Source: an uncultured Corynebacterium sp.
Lineage (GTDB): Bacteria; Actinomycetota; Actinomycetes; Mycobacteriales; Mycobacteriaceae
DNA: 64,000 bases
Assembly: GCF_946221935.1 (NCBI RefSeq)
Contig: NZ_CAMIGN010000001.1
Span: 248,001 to 312,000 of the forward strand
Reading direction: 5' to 3'
Shown here: positions 26,592 to 36,100 of the stretch, in pieces
Layout of the letters: each line of letters opens with the position of its first letter
Position numbering within the stretch: the first letter of the stretch is position 1
The notes under the pieces: model-generated
What the model saw: only the letters and a program-made list of their open reading frames with translations
Database searches by the model: none
What the model was told of the DNA's origin: nothing
Translations under genes and position numbers: made by a program

Positions 26592-28463
26592 ATGCGCACC
26601 ACCTCTTGGACACCTCGCCGCGCCATCACCGCCGCCGTCACGACGGCTGGGCTCGCTCTGGGCGTTGCTGCCTGCACCCCGAAACCCGATGTTGCTGATG
26701 ACGCCGCACAGGCCTTCCTAGCGGCTCTTTCCATTCCCGGCGAGGCCTCCACCGCGGGAGGGGAGACCGATAACCCTGACAAGGCCACGCAAGCTATCTC
26801 ACAGGCGTGGGCGTCTCTGCAGGCCGAAGGCCTGCAGACCGAGCTGAAGGGCGTCAATACCCAGGACAATCAGGCAACCGCACAGTACGAACTGCGCTGG
26901 GACCTGCCCGGCGGACGTAAGTTCGCCTATGAGTCCTCCATGACTCTTACTCGCACGGGGAACGATTGGTCCGTGCGCTGGCAGCCGGCGGTTCTTCACC
27001 CGGAGCTGGGTGCGAACCAACACCTGGAGCTGCGTAGCGTGCCGGCGAAAGTGGCAAATGTCGTAGGGTCCGATGGCGCGGTGCTGTTGGAACCTGGTAG
27101 GCAGTACCGCATTCTTGTCGACAAGGACAAGGTCGCCGATGTTCTCGGAACTATGCGGCGCATTGTCGGCGAGCTCGACGCTTTGCGTGGTGCCGATAAG
27201 TCGGTTCCGAGTATCGACCCGGTGAAGAAGGCCGACGAGGCCAAAGACGTAGATGGTGAGTACTCGGTACTGACGGTCAATCAGGCCCAAGGTAAGCGTT
27301 TGGAAGGTGCCCTTGGTGGCGTTGAGGGCGTGCGGATGAACGAAGAGCCTTCCCTGGTGCGCCCGGATCCGTCCTTTGCGCCGGACATCATGGCCCGCGT
27401 GCGCAGCGTTGTTGAAGAAGACCTGCAGGGAGAAAATGGCTGGAAGGTAGTCGCTGCTACCAGCGAGGGGAATGAAGTTGCGAAGGTCGGGGGAGAGGAC
27501 CCGAAGGCTTCTCCAAGCGTGCACGTGTCTCTGTCGCGCAAGGTGCAGGAGGCAGCGCAGAAGGCAGTGGATACTCGCGCCGATTCGAAGACGATGATGG
27601 TTGTCATGCGTCCTTCCACTGGCGAGGTGTTGGCCGTCGCGCAGTCGGAGAAGGCCGACGAAGATGGAAACGTCGCCCTCATGGGACAGTATCCTCCGGG
27701 TTCGACGTTCAAGATGCTCACGGCCTATGCGGGTCTGCAGAAGCAGGGCCTGACTCCGGATTCCATTGTCGGCTGCCCCGGCACTCAGGATATTGGCGGG
27801 CGTATCGTGACGAATTACAACAGTTTCTCTCTGGGAAGCACGCAACTGGAAAATGCTTTCGCTAAATCGTGCAACACTACCTTCGCGGATATCTCTACCA
27901 AGCTGAAGCCTGGCGAACTGAAGGACGTTGCCTCGCAGTTTGGCCTGGGAGCCGATTACGACATCGAGGGGCTAGATACCATCACCGGTTCCGTGCCCGA
28001 GGGCGAAAAGATGCTCGACCGTACTGAGGCGGGGTATGGCCAGGGTCTCGACCTGGCAAGCCCGTTTGGTATGGCCATGGTGGCCTCCAGCGTGGCTGCG
28101 GGACGGGCACCGACTCCTTATCTGATCAGCGGTGAGAACCATCACACGAAGGCTCAGAACGAAGAGGCCAAGACGGATGCTAAAAAGAAGCTGGATCCCA
28201 AGGTCATTGAACAGCTGCGGCGGATGATGCGCGCCGTGGTCACGAACGGCTCTGGATCTGGCGTAGCCGATGCCGGCGAGGTGTACGCCAAGACCGGTGA
28301 GGCGGAAATCAATGGGGGTTCGCACAGTTGGCTTGCCGGTTATCGCGGTGACCTGGCTTTCGCCACTCTGGTTGTGCTGGGCGGCGGGTCCGAACATGCC
28401 ACGGCGGTAACGTCCAACTTCTTCAAGAACCTCGACGGGTCAGGAGCCAAGCGCCCGGAGTAG
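26592..28463 (+). CDS. Penicillin-binding transpeptidase lipoprotein
   Basis: A 623-residue exported class B penicillin-binding protein. The signal peptide ends in a lipobox LGVAAC (Cys28), so it should be lipid-anchored outside the membrane, like Rv2864c of mycobacteria. An NTF2/MecA-N-like domain lies near 35-160. The transpeptidase domain contains the three active-site motifs: STFK (Ser371), SCN (Ser426) and KTGEAE (Lys567). It would cross-link peptidoglycan. It lies upstream of map as in corynebacteria (the pbp2b position). Confidence 0.92.
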   Translation: MRTTSWTPRRAITAAVTTAGLALGVAACTPKPDVADDAAQAFLAALSIPGEASTAGGETDNPDKATQAISQAWASLQAEGLQTELKGVNTQDNQATAQYELRWDLPGGRKFAYESSMTLTRTGNDWSVRWQPAVLHPELGANQHLELRSVPAKVANVVGSDGAVLLEPGRQYRILVDKDKVADVLGTMRRIVGELDALRGADKSVPSIDPVKKADEAKDVDGEYSVLTVNQAQGKRLEGALGGVEGVRMNEEPSLVRPDPSFAPDIMARVRSVVEEDLQGENGWKVVAATSEGNEVAKVGGEDPKASPSVHVSLSRKVQEAAQKAVDTRADSKTMMVVMRPSTGEVLAVAQSEKADEDGNVALMGQYPPGSTFKMLTAYAGLQKQGLTPDSIVGCPGTQDIGGRIVTNYNSFSLGSTQLENAFAKSCNTTFADISTKLKPGELKDVASQFGLGADYDIEGLDTITGSVPEGEKMLDRTEAGYGQGLDLASPFGMAMVASSVAAGRAPTPYLISGENHHTKAQNEEAKTDAKKKLDPKVIEQLRRMMRAVVTNGSGSGVADAGEVYAKTGEAEINGGSHSWLAGYRGDLAFATLVVLGGGSEHATAVTSNFFKNLDGSGAKRPE

Positions 28464-28466
28464 AAT
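28461..28466 (+). promoter_or_regulatory. -10 box TAGAAT for leaderless map
   Basis: TAGAAT ends 8 bases before ATG 28475. Its first three bases are the stop codon of the penicillin-binding protein gene. Confidence 0.55.
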
Positions 28467-28474
28467 GGTGCGAC

Positions 28475-29344
28475 ATGACTCGAGCACCATTGACCCCTGG
28501 AAAGCCCACCCCCATCCGCACCGTGCCGGCCAATATTGAGCGCCCGGAGTACGCATGGAAGGACAGCGTTCAAGAAAACATTGGTGAGCCGTGGGTGCAG
28601 ACGCCCGAGACGATCGAAAAGATGCGTGAAGCTAGCCGCATCGCCGCCGACGCACTGCACGCCGCCGGGGCTGCCGTCGCCCCCGGTGTGACCACCGACG
28701 AGATCGATCGCGTGGCGCACGAATACATGTGCGACCACGGCGCGTACCCCTCCACCCTCGGCTACCGGCACTTCCCGAAGTCCTGCTGCGTGAGCCTCAA
28801 CGAGATCATCTGCCACGGCATCCCCGACAGCACCGTTATCCAGGACGGCGACATCGTCAACATCGACGTCACCGCCTACAAGAACGGCGTGCACGGCGAT
28901 ACCAACGCGACCTTCCTAGCCGGTGACGTCTCCGAAGAGCACCGCCTGCTGGTCGAACGCACCGAAAAGGCCATGTGGCGTGGCATTAAGGCCGTCAAGC
29001 CGGGCCGCCAGATCAACATCATCGGCCGCGTGATCGAGAGCTACGCCAAGCGCTTCGGCTACAACGTCGTGGAGGACTTCACCGGCCACGGCGTTGGTCC
29101 GACCTTCCACAACGGCCTTGTTGTGCTGCACTACGACCGCCCAACCATGTACACCGACCTGCTGGAACCGGGCATGACCCTGACAATCGAGCCGATGATC
29201 AACCTCGGCGGCCTTGACTACGAAGTCTGGGACGACGACTGGACCGTCCAGACCAAGGACCGCCAGTGGACCGCGCAGTTCGAGCACACCCTGCTGGTCA
29301 CCGAGGACGGCTACGAGGTTCTCACAATTTCCAGCGAGTCCTAG
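28475..29344 (+). CDS. map: Methionine aminopeptidase type I
   Basis: A 289-residue metal-dependent aminopeptidase removing initiator Met from new proteins. The metal ligands are visible in [38 protein letters not shown] and [12 protein letters not shown]. It has a ~45-residue N-terminal extension rich in Pro (the MapB type seen in actinobacteria, thought to contact the ribosome). The coding sequence is unusually rich in C-ending codons compared with its upstream neighbour. Confidence 0.95.
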   Translation: MTRAPLTPGKPTPIRTVPANIERPEYAWKDSVQENIGEPWVQTPETIEKMREASRIAADALHAAGAAVAPGVTTDEIDRVAHEYMCDHGAYPSTLGYRHFPKSCCVSLNEIICHGIPDSTVIQDGDIVNIDVTAYKNGVHGDTNATFLAGDVSEEHRLLVERTEKAMWRGIKAVKPGRQINIIGRVIESYAKRFGYNVVEDFTGHGVGPTFHNGLVVLHYDRPTMYTDLLEPGMTLTIEPMINLGGLDYEVWDDDWTVQTKDRQWTAQFEHTLLVTEDGYEVLTISSES

Positions 29345-29369
29345 CCCGACCGACTAACCTCCCAGAAGT

Positions 29370-29921
29370 ATGGGAGACAAAACTACACCTCTGGGGCCCG
29401 GCCCTGTATCGCGTAAGCAGCACCTGCGCCGCCTCGGCCCGTTCGGCGCCTTCGCCACGCGCATCGGGGCCCGCGTAACCAAGAAGAAGAACCTCGGAGT
29501 GTTCGCCACCATCGGCCGCGCCCCGCGGTTGTTCTTCTTCTGGCTGCTCTACGGTGGCTCGATGATGCCCTTCGGCTACCTCTCGCGCATCGAAACCGAA
29601 ATGATCATCCTCCGCGTCGCCTACCTGCGCGGCAGCGCCTACGAAGCCGACCAGCACCGTGCCCTCGCGGCGAGGGTTGGGGTTAAGGATATCGACGCCC
29701 TATTCCAACCCGAACACGGCTTTACTGGCCGTCCAGGCACGTTGCTGGACGCCGCCGAGCAGCTCGTCCGCGATCGTGGGCTTTCCGCCGATATGGCTCA
29801 GCGCGTGCGGGATCGGCTGAGTGAGCGGGAGCAGGTTGCGTTCGTCATGCTAGTCACAAACTACGACGGCCTGGCCACGGCGCTGGACGTCATGGGAGTC
29901 CCGGTCGACGAGCCACGCTAG
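29370..29921 (+). CDS. Carboxymuconolactone decarboxylase-family protein
   Basis: A 183-residue protein of the AhpD/CMD fold. The family core is SRIETEMIILRVAYLRGSAYEADQHRALA near residues 71-100. The CxxC pair of true AhpD peroxidases is absent (the stretch reads GSAYE), so a peroxidase role is unlikely and the function is open. The basic N-terminus may be disordered. ATG start. The stop shares CTAG with the convergent HNH gene. Confidence 0.78.
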   Translation: MGDKTTPLGPGPVSRKQHLRRLGPFGAFATRIGARVTKKKNLGVFATIGRAPRLFFFWLLYGGSMMPFGYLSRIETEMIILRVAYLRGSAYEADQHRALAARVGVKDIDALFQPEHGFTGRPGTLLDAAEQLVRDRGLSADMAQRVRDRLSEREQVAFVMLVTNYDGLATALDVMGVPVDEPR

Positions 29922-31069
29922 GCCGCCCGTCGACGATTCTCTGCCCGCTGGGCGAAGGTTTCTCGTCCTAGCGGACCGTTCGGTGCCGTCATCACCGTGT
30001 GCCCGTCGCCGTGGCTTGTCCAGGTCTCGTTGCCGTCGGGGTGGATGGTGACGTCCCAGGATCCTGTCGTCTTCGCGTTGTGGTGCTTCGTGCACAGGCA
30101 ATGAAGGTTTGAGGTGGACGTAGGCCCTCCTGCCTGCGGGTTTTCGTGGTCGTAGCGCTGCACGTGGTCCAGCTGGCACTTGTGTGCGGGCACCGAACAT
30201 CCCGGGAAGCGGCAGGTTCCGTCGCGGCCCTCCACGCTGGCCCGCACCAGAGGTGTGGGGGAGTAGCCCTCGTTGCTCGCCGTACCGGGGAACTGGACGT
30301 GCGTAACGCGGTCCTTCCATCTCTGCGTGGCCTTTGAGCTGACCCAGCCACCCGCGGCCCAGATCTGGGCATCCGGCTGATCCGTACTTTGATACAGGTT
30401 TAGCGTGATGTCTGCCGTGGTCTGCCTGCGCACCAGGCGCATCAGGGCTTCGGCGCGGGAACAGGAGTTGTTCTTCACCACGTTGTTGAGTGTCCGTTGA
30501 AGCTCTAGCCCTTCGAGCTTGGGTAGCGTCAAGAAGAAAACAGTGGTGGTATCCGGGCGATCGTCGATTTCTAGGCGCTTGTTGGAGCCGTCTTCGGTGT
30601 CGGCCGAGTCTTCCGGGAGTGCAAGGGGGTCGTACTTGCGAATGATTCTTTCTAGCCGGCTGCGGATCGTGGCCCTGGCTAGCATTGCCTGGTTGGGCAC
30701 GGTGGGGGAGATCGCTTGAAAAATTTTTTCCTCGAAGATTTCAGGGATGTTCTGGCTGACCGGGCTGAGGCATTCGGCCATGCATCGAAGCAGGTCAAGA
30801 GAGTAAGCGCCCGTATTTGCTGCCTCACGGATAGTGGGGAATCGGCGGAACATGTGGCCGATCTCAACCAGAGTGAGTGCCCTGTATTCCGTTAAACCCA
30901 AGCGCACTGCGAGGCGTGTGGAAACGTCGATAACACACTCGTCTATCTCGGGAGTGCAGGCCACGGCGAGTTTGACGTGGCCGCGGTTGATTTCGCATGT
31001 TGCGGCACTCAATGGATCGCACGGATCGGTGACGCGCCAGCAGGGTGTGGTGGTGGAATGCTCGAACAC
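29918..31069 (-). CDS. DUF222/HNH endonuclease-domain protein
   Basis: A 383-residue protein with an N-terminal DUF222 domain and a C-terminal HNH nuclease motif: CRFPGCSVPAHKCQLDHV, then NLHCLCTKHHNAK. This architecture is abundant and often multi-copy in actinobacteria; its biology is poorly known. The frame is open far upstream (to 31387), but GTG 31069 is preceded by AAAAGGGG and the extension is Cys/His-rich nonsense across a promoter region. The gene has many non-preferred codons, hinting at acquisition. It shares CTAG with the CMD-family gene. Confidence 0.85.
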   Translation of the reverse strand: MFEHSTTTPCWRVTDPCDPLSAATCEINRGHVKLAVACTPEIDECVIDVSTRLAVRLGLTEYRALTLVEIGHMFRRFPTIREAANTGAYSLDLLRCMAECLSPVSQNIPEIFEEKIFQAISPTVPNQAMLARATIRSRLERIIRKYDPLALPEDSADTEDGSNKRLEIDDRPDTTTVFFLTLPKLEGLELQRTLNNVVKNNSCSRAEALMRLVRRQTTADITLNLYQSTDQPDAQIWAAGGWVSSKATQRWKDRVTHVQFPGTASNEGYSPTPLVRASVEGRDGTCRFPGCSVPAHKCQLDHVQRYDHENPQAGGPTSTSNLHCLCTKHHNAKTTGSWDVTIHPDGNETWTSHGDGHTVMTAPNGPLGRETFAQRAENRRRAA

Positions 31070-31113
31070 GGTATTGCCCCTTTTTGCCTGTTCGCAGGTG
31101 GTGTGGTGGTGTT

Positions 31114-31133
31114 GCCAAAAAATTTTTCTTGGC
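31114..31133. promoter_or_regulatory. A/T-rich palindrome upstream of the HNH gene
   Basis: GCCAA and TTGGC flank AAAAATTTTTC, giving a near-perfect inverted repeat in the divergent region between the HNH and GntR genes. It could be an operator or a bent-DNA site. Confidence 0.4.
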
Positions 31134-31217
31134 TTGTGTGGGCAGTATATAAACCGCTCCGGACAACCCCTTTGCGTAGAGGAGTAATTAATCGAACAGC
31201 GAACTAGAAATTTTTTT

Positions 31218-31260
31218 GTATTACCCGTAGTAACACAGTGTGTGTTAGTATATGTAATAC
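31218..31260. promoter_or_regulatory. Nested 43-bp dyad: probable GntR operator
   Basis: GTATTAC-N6-TAACACA-GTG-TGTGTTA-N6-GTAATAC. Both pairs of 7-bp arms are perfect inverted repeats with the same centre (31239). It ends 25 bases before the GntR start and covers the likely -35/-10 region (TATATG, TAATAC). This is typical of autoregulation by a dimeric GntR/YtrA repressor. Confidence 0.7.
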
Positions 31261-31285
31261 AGATTCTGAAGGAGGTTTTCGTCCC

Positions 31286-31657
31286 ATGTATCTCATCGTG
31301 GAGCCCGACTCGCCTGTGCCGATCGCTCAACAGATCCACGACGGAATCGTGGCGGGGATTATCTCCGGCGAACTGCAAGACGGACAATCCTTGCCTTCAG
31401 TGAGGCGGTTGGCGGTGGAATATGGCGTCAATCCCGCAACAGTGAAGAAGGCATACGACCAGCTACAAGAAGACGGGCTAGTGCTCACGGCGGCGCGATC
31501 GGGCACCGTGATTACGCGGCCTAAGCGGCCTAGCGCACAGCAGCGCGAACAGCTGCGCGAGGATCTGCGGGCCACGGTGTGGCGGGCGCTCGCGCAAGGC
31601 TTCAAGACAGATGACATTTGCGCGACGGCTGACGACCTCGCGGTGAAGTGGGAATAG
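31286..31657 (+). CDS. GntR-family regulator, YtrA type
   Basis: A 123-residue repressor. The N-terminal winged helix-turn-helix is classical: PIAQQIHDGIVAGIISGELQDGQSLPSVRRLA, then VNPATVKKAYDQLQEDGLV. Only ~50 residues follow, so there is no large effector domain: the YtrA subfamily. ATG 31286 has GAAGGAGG upstream; an earlier in-frame start (31238) lies inside the operator. It is followed after 10 bases by the DUF1648 membrane protein, its likely target, with which it shares the dyad-controlled promoter. Confidence 0.9.
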   Translation: MYLIVEPDSPVPIAQQIHDGIVAGIISGELQDGQSLPSVRRLAVEYGVNPATVKKAYDQLQEDGLVLTAARSGTVITRPKRPSAQQREQLREDLRATVWRALAQGFKTDDICATADDLAVKWE

Positions 31658-31667
31658 GAGAACCATC

Positions 31668-32747
31668 ATGATTGCATTCGATCCATTCCTGGCAGGAGTG
31701 TTTTGCGTAACAGCGCTGCTTGTGGGGCTGATCCTGGTGTACACGCCAAAGCTGTCGTCGCCGGGCGTACGGTTGGGCGTGCGCGTTCCGGAGACACATT
31801 GGGGCGACGATGTTGTGCGGCGACAAGAGGGTACGTTCCTTAAACGGCAGGTTGCAGCGGCTGTGGTTTCTGCGCTGCTGGCGATACCTGCCGCTGTGGT
31901 GCCAGTGGTTGGCGCAGTGCTGACCCTCGTGCCGGTGGGTTTCTTTATGTGGAACCTCAACCAGGCTGGGCAGCCAATACGCGAGGCTAAGCAGCGGGAA
32001 GGCTGGTTTGACGGCGTGCGCACGGTCGTGGCCGGGGAGATCACGCCGGTAGAGGACACATCTCCGCAGCGTGCATGGGCCTTCACCTGGGCAGCACTGG
32101 CTGTGCTTGCTGTCGCGGCCGGGTACGTGGCCGCGCGGTGGGGTGATATTCCGGAGCGCTTCGCCACTCATTTCGGCAGTGGCTTCGAACCAGATAGTTG
32201 GGATAACAAGTCTGTGGGTTCGGTGTTCTTCCCGACGTTCTTTGGTGTGGGAATGGTGCTGCTTTTTGCGCTGATTACGGTCGTATTGTTGCGCGTTAGC
32301 GTGCCGGCCCGAGCTGATACGTCGCTGCGGGGGAAGGTCTCGCAGAAGATCATTCGGCGTCATACGGCGATGTGGCTGGCGGTGATGAACGTTGCGGTGG
32401 CCATCATGTGCGCTAGCCTGCAGGTTGTGACCGTGCTGCACACGGACTGGGTGGCTCCGGCCATAATCGGTTCGCTCGTGCTCGTGTTTGCGGTTTGTCT
32501 GGCCATGGTCGTGGCTCTGGCGAGGAAGCAGTCCGCGCTAGCGAACACGAGCGGCGAGGGGCAGGACAACGACGAGCACTACAAGTGGGGCATGTTCTAC
32601 TACAACCCGGAGGATCCGGCCGTGATGGTCGACAAGCGCTTCGGGGTTGGCATGGACTTCAACTACGCCCACTGGCAGGGCAAGGCGTTCCTCGCTTTTA
32701 TTGCGCTCGTGTTGCTCGCCTCGATCTCGTTGCCGTTCTTACTTTGA
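31668..32747 (+). CDS. DUF1648/DUF5808 membrane protein
   Basis: A 359-residue membrane protein with about eight hydrophobic helices. The central segment PERFATHFGSGFEPDSWDNKSV matches the DUF1648 signature (as in SdpI-like proteins), and the soluble part near 305-330 (KWGMFYYNPEDPAVMVDKRFGVGMDFN) matches DUF5808. Such proteins commonly pair with YtrA-type GntR regulators; some relatives give immunity to cell-envelope toxins. A stress or immunity role is only inference. Its stop overlaps the convergent SDR gene. Confidence 0.85.
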   Translation: MIAFDPFLAGVFCVTALLVGLILVYTPKLSSPGVRLGVRVPETHWGDDVVRRQEGTFLKRQVAAAVVSALLAIPAAVVPVVGAVLTLVPVGFFMWNLNQAGQPIREAKQREGWFDGVRTVVAGEITPVEDTSPQRAWAFTWAALAVLAVAAGYVAARWGDIPERFATHFGSGFEPDSWDNKSVGSVFFPTFFGVGMVLLFALITVVLLRVSVPARADTSLRGKVSQKIIRRHTAMWLAVMNVAVAIMCASLQVVTVLHTDWVAPAIIGSLVLVFAVCLAMVVALARKQSALANTSGEGQDNDEHYKWGMFYYNPEDPAVMVDKRFGVGMDFNYAHWQGKAFLAFIALVLLASISLPFLL

Positions 32748-33560
32748 CGCCCATCGGAACCCAGCGTTAAGCGCCTTCATCGCGCCTTTGTAAGCCCAGG
32801 GGGCGTTGACCTGCGCCCAGCGGGCAATAGGGATGTCGGGGCTGGTGTTGATGAGGTACTTGCCCTTGTCCACGCCCTTCAAAATTTTTTGAGCCGCCTT
32901 GGCTGGAGTGACCGCGTGGCCCTGGAACAGGGCCGTTGCTTTCTGTATGCGCTTCTTGGAGCGATCCACGCCGTGGATGTCAATGGTGCGTACCAGGGGA
33001 GTGTCCACCGCGCCGGGGGCAACGGCGTGCACGTCCACGCCGTAAGGGGCCAGGTCGAAGCGCAGCACCTCGCACATGCCAAGTACACCACCCTTGGAGG
33101 CGGAATACGCCGCGTGCCACGGCAGCCCGATGATGCCGGCGGCGGAGGAGACGAACACGAACTTCCGGCGCCCCTCGCCGCGTTCCATGAGCCCCGGTGC
33201 GAAGGCCTCCACCATGTGCACGGACCCCATCAGGTTCACGTCGATCACGCGCTGCCATTTCTCGTGCGGCATCGTTCGCACGTCGCCCCAGATGGCAATG
33301 CCAGCCACGTGGTGCACCTGGTCGGGAATGCCGTGGGCGGCAATGATGTCCTCCGCCCAGGCCTTTACAGCATCCACGTCAGTGACGTCGACAGTGCGCT
33401 GATCGGCGACGGTGCCGCCACGAGCGGAGATGTCACTGGCGGTGGAAGCGAGTCCCTTCTCGTCGCGATCGCTGATGGCGACTGCATAGCCCCGTTCTGC
33501 CAGTTGCAGTGCTACCTCCCGACCGATTCCCGAGGCGGCTCCAGTGACGACTGCGAACAT
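32739..33560 (-). CDS. Short-chain dehydrogenase/reductase
   Basis: A 273-residue classical SDR. The cofactor motif TGAASGIG is at residues 6-13, the catalytic Ser in FVFVSSAAG (about 138-139), and YSASK has Tyr152 and Lys156. The substrate is unknown; the C-terminal ~30 residues (TSPDIPIARWAQVN) resemble SDRs of lipid or steroid type, a weak hint. ATG preceded by AAGGAG. It is the last gene of the hydrolase-mtr-SDR operon, 16 bases after mtr. Confidence 0.88.
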   Translation of the reverse strand: MFAVVTGAASGIGREVALQLAERGYAVAISDRDEKGLASTASDISARGGTVADQRTVDVTDVDAVKAWAEDIIAAHGIPDQVHHVAGIAIWGDVRTMPHEKWQRVIDVNLMGSVHMVEAFAPGLMERGEGRRKFVFVSSAAGIIGLPWHAAYSASKGGVLGMCEVLRFDLAPYGVDVHAVAPGAVDTPLVRTIDIHGVDRSKKRIQKATALFQGHAVTPAKAAQKILKGVDKGKYLINTSPDIPIARWAQVNAPWAYKGAMKALNAGFRWASK

Positions 33561-33576
33561 GGCGAAGGCTCCTTCA

Positions 33577-34947
33577 TTAGTTTTCGAGATCTAACCCCAG
33601 CAGGGCGTTCTCGACCAATTCTGTCAGAGCAGGGTGGGGCCAATACTGCTTTTCGGCGAAATCGCGTGCAGTGATGCCAAAGGTCATGGCGGTGACAAAG
33701 CTTTGGATCAACGAGCTGGCCTCTGGCCCCATAATGTGTGCTCCAAGAATCTCGCCGGTGGTGCGGTCGGCAATTACCTTGCAGAAACCAGTGGTGTCTT
33801 CCATTGCCCAGCCGTAGGCCACGTCGCCGTACTTTTGGATCTTTACGGCGATGGGGCGGTCAGTCGCGCGGGCTTCGGCCTCGGTCATGCCCACTACGCC
33901 GATCTGCGGATGTGTGAACACACCGCTCGGAACCACCTCGTGATTGAACTTCCGCAGGTCGTCGGAGTGTGCGAGATTGTGCGCCACCACGCGAGCCTCG
34001 GCGTTGGCCACATGCTTGAGCTCGAAATCATTGCAGGCATCGCCCAGCGCCCACACACCCTCGGCGCTGGTGCGGCCGTACTCGTCGACCTCTATTCGGC
34101 CGTTCTCGGTGGTATTGACGCCACCCTTTTCACAATCCAACGTGTCCGAATTATTGACCCGACCCATCGCTACAAGAACCTCCTCGCCAGTGACGATGGT
34201 TCCATCGTCCAGGGTGAGAGAGACCTGCCCGTCAGCGGTTTCCTCGGCAGCGGTAATGGTGCGCCCGAGGTGGTTAGTCCACTGAGAGTCTGCCTGAGTT
34301 GTAAAAGCCTCGGAGATGTCGGCGTCCAACTTCCGCAACAGCTTGTCCGAGCGATTGATAAGCGTGACTTGGGTGCCGAGGCCAGAAAACATCGCTGCGA
34401 ACTCGACGGCGACGATGCCACCGCCGACGATGATGAGAGACTTAGGCAGTTCGGCGAGACGCATGATGTCCTCGTTCGTGCGGTAACGCACATTGGCTAG
34501 CGCGGGGTGGGGGCGTGGGCGACCACCGGTGGCGAGAACGATATTGGTGCCCGTGATGGTGGGGCCATCGTCGATCTGCAGAGTGCGTGGGCCGACGAAA
34601 CGGGCAGTGCCTTCGAAGAGGGTGATATTTGGGGTTTCGTTCCCTGCGCGGTACTCCGCACCGGCATGGCTAATGGGATCAATGCGGTCGCCGAAGACGC
34701 GCTGCTGGATACCCTTCCAATCGACGTGCTCGAGCGAGCCGGTGAGGCTTAGGCGGGATGCCTCGGAGAAACCGCGGGCGACGTCGGCGGTGTGGACGAA
34801 CATCTTGGTAGGGATGCAACCGACGTTGATGCAAGTGCCGCCGAAAGTGCCCTTTTCAACGATGGCGATTCTTTGGTGCTCGTTGGCTGGGCTGGGCAAA
34901 GAGTTACCAGAGCCCGTGCCAACGATGATGAGGTCAAAATTATCCAT
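33577..34947 (-). CDS. mtr: Mycothione reductase
   Basis: A 456-residue FAD-dependent disulfide reductase regenerating mycothiol from mycothione with NADPH. The FAD motif IIVGTGSGNSLP is at the N-terminus, the redox pair is Cys39/Cys44 in GGTCINVGCIPTK, and the C-terminal catalytic His is in YWPHPALTELVENALL. GTGSGNS instead of GxGxxG is characteristic of Mtr. ATG 34947 has GAAAGGAAG upstream and overlaps the preceding hydrolase gene by 8 bases. The longer frame upstream is read-through of that gene. Confidence 0.93.
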   Translation of the reverse strand: MDNFDLIIVGTGSGNSLPSPANEHQRIAIVEKGTFGGTCINVGCIPTKMFVHTADVARGFSEASRLSLTGSLEHVDWKGIQQRVFGDRIDPISHAGAEYRAGNETPNITLFEGTARFVGPRTLQIDDGPTITGTNIVLATGGRPRPHPALANVRYRTNEDIMRLAELPKSLIIVGGGIVAVEFAAMFSGLGTQVTLINRSDKLLRKLDADISEAFTTQADSQWTNHLGRTITAAEETADGQVSLTLDDGTIVTGEEVLVAMGRVNNSDTLDCEKGGVNTTENGRIEVDEYGRTSAEGVWALGDACNDFELKHVANAEARVVAHNLAHSDDLRKFNHEVVPSGVFTHPQIGVVGMTEAEARATDRPIAVKIQKYGDVAYGWAMEDTTGFCKVIADRTTGEILGAHIMGPEASSLIQSFVTAMTFGITARDFAEKQYWPHPALTELVENALLGLDLEN

Positions 34948-35983
34948 GATGGATCTTCCTTTCGTTGAAGACATCCGTGAGCCACTCGTCGGCGGCGGCG
35001 AAGGCTCGCGCGCGAACCGAGGGCCGGGAGAGGAAAACATCGTGCAGGGCACCCTCGATGACAATGGTGGTGGAAAGGGATGCGGCATTGGAAGCCTGCT
35101 GCCACATCTGGCTGGGCATAAGGATGAGGTCTGCGTTATAGTACTGCCGGGAGAGCTTCTTGGAAAAGTGGTGAGTGTGGCTAGTGAGGATCAGCGTAGG
35201 AACGCCGGTGTCACCCTTGCCAGAGTGCAGGCGGCGGATTTCACGGGCGACGCCGAGTAGCCATTGGATGTACTTGGGGCGGGGTTCTAGAGGCTTGAGA
35301 CGCAGGTTGTAGTTCCACTCACCGGCCTCGGTGACGTGCAGAGATTTGCCGTAGACCGGGTTGATGCCACCGGGAAGCAGGAGGTTGGGCCTTAGCTTGT
35401 TGATGACAGGCAGCACGCGGTTAATGGCGAAGCGGACCACCGGATTGAACTGAAGACCAAACCACGGCGAGTTCAAGACGATGGCGGCGATGGAGTTGTG
35501 GAGAGGGGATTTGGCGTCATAAAGGCGATGAGCCCACATCGTCACATCCAACCCGCCGGTCGAGTGTCCGACAGGAACCACCGTGCCGTGGGCGGCGGCC
35601 AAGAGCGCGGCGGCGGTAGAGAGATCCTCGTCGTAGAGCGACTGATCGCTGACATGGTGCCATGTCTGGCCTTCGCGCCAGGAGCGGCCGCACTTGCGAA
35701 GATCGATACCGTAGACGGCGAAGCCACGTTCATGGAAATGACGGGCGACGTGATCTTGGAAGAAATAATCCGTCATTCCATGGACAAAAAGCATGGCGGG
35801 GCGAGCGAAAAAGGAATCGTCGGCGGCGCCCGGGCAGTAACGCACCAGGGTGCAGCGAATGGGGGATTCGCCATCCGGGTCTGCGCCTAGTTCAAGGAAG
35901 CATTGTCCAAAGCCTTCGCCCAGTTCATCGGGCAAAAATGTGAGATCTGCGGCGGATGGTGGAATCGCGGGACTAGTAACCAT
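34940..35983 (-). CDS. Alpha/beta hydrolase, lysophospholipase-like
   Basis: A 347-residue serine hydrolase. The oxyanion stretch MLFVHGMTDYF is near residue 65, the nucleophile elbow VGHSTGG near residue 140, and a probable catalytic His in EGALHDVFLS near the end. No signal peptide. The same gene lies next to mtr and mqo in C. glutamicum; the substrate is unknown, with lysophospholipid or an acyl ester possible. A -10 box sits 6 bases upstream of ATG 35983. Confidence 0.86.
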   Translation of the reverse strand: MVTSPAIPPSAADLTFLPDELGEGFGQCFLELGADPDGESPIRCTLVRYCPGAADDSFFARPAMLFVHGMTDYFFQDHVARHFHERGFAVYGIDLRKCGRSWREGQTWHHVSDQSLYDEDLSTAAALLAAAHGTVVPVGHSTGGLDVTMWAHRLYDAKSPLHNSIAAIVLNSPWFGLQFNPVVRFAINRVLPVINKLRPNLLLPGGINPVYGKSLHVTEAGEWNYNLRLKPLEPRPKYIQWLLGVAREIRRLHSGKGDTGVPTLILTSHTHHFSKKLSRQYYNADLILMPSQMWQQASNAASLSTTIVIEGALHDVFLSRPSVRARAFAAADEWLTDVFNERKIHHG

Positions 35984-35989
35984 GCCCTC

Positions 35990-35995
35990 ATGCTA
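35990..35995 (-). promoter_or_regulatory. -10 box TAGCAT for the leaderless hydrolase gene
   Basis: On the minus strand TAGCAT ends 6 bases before ATG 35983. Confidence 0.5.
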
Positions 35996-36029
35996 GCGCC
36001 ACAGGTAGGCGGATATCGTTGAAACCTCG

Positions 36030-36039
36030 GCCTATAGGC
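36030..36039. promoter_or_regulatory. 10-bp palindrome upstream of mqo
   Basis: GCCTATAGGC is a perfect palindrome about 60 bases before mqo, upstream of a TAGAGTAAAT stretch that could hold the -10 region. It could be an operator for mqo, a gene under carbon control in corynebacteria. Confidence 0.3.
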
Positions 36040-36100
36040 GTAGAGTAAATATGACGCAATAACAGTCTAACTTTGACGCCTCCGAAGGAATGAATACATA

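Noticed and set aside
31070..31387. N-terminal extension of the HNH protein
   Set aside because: It crosses the GntR operator and start and is rich in Cys/His without similarity to DUF222.
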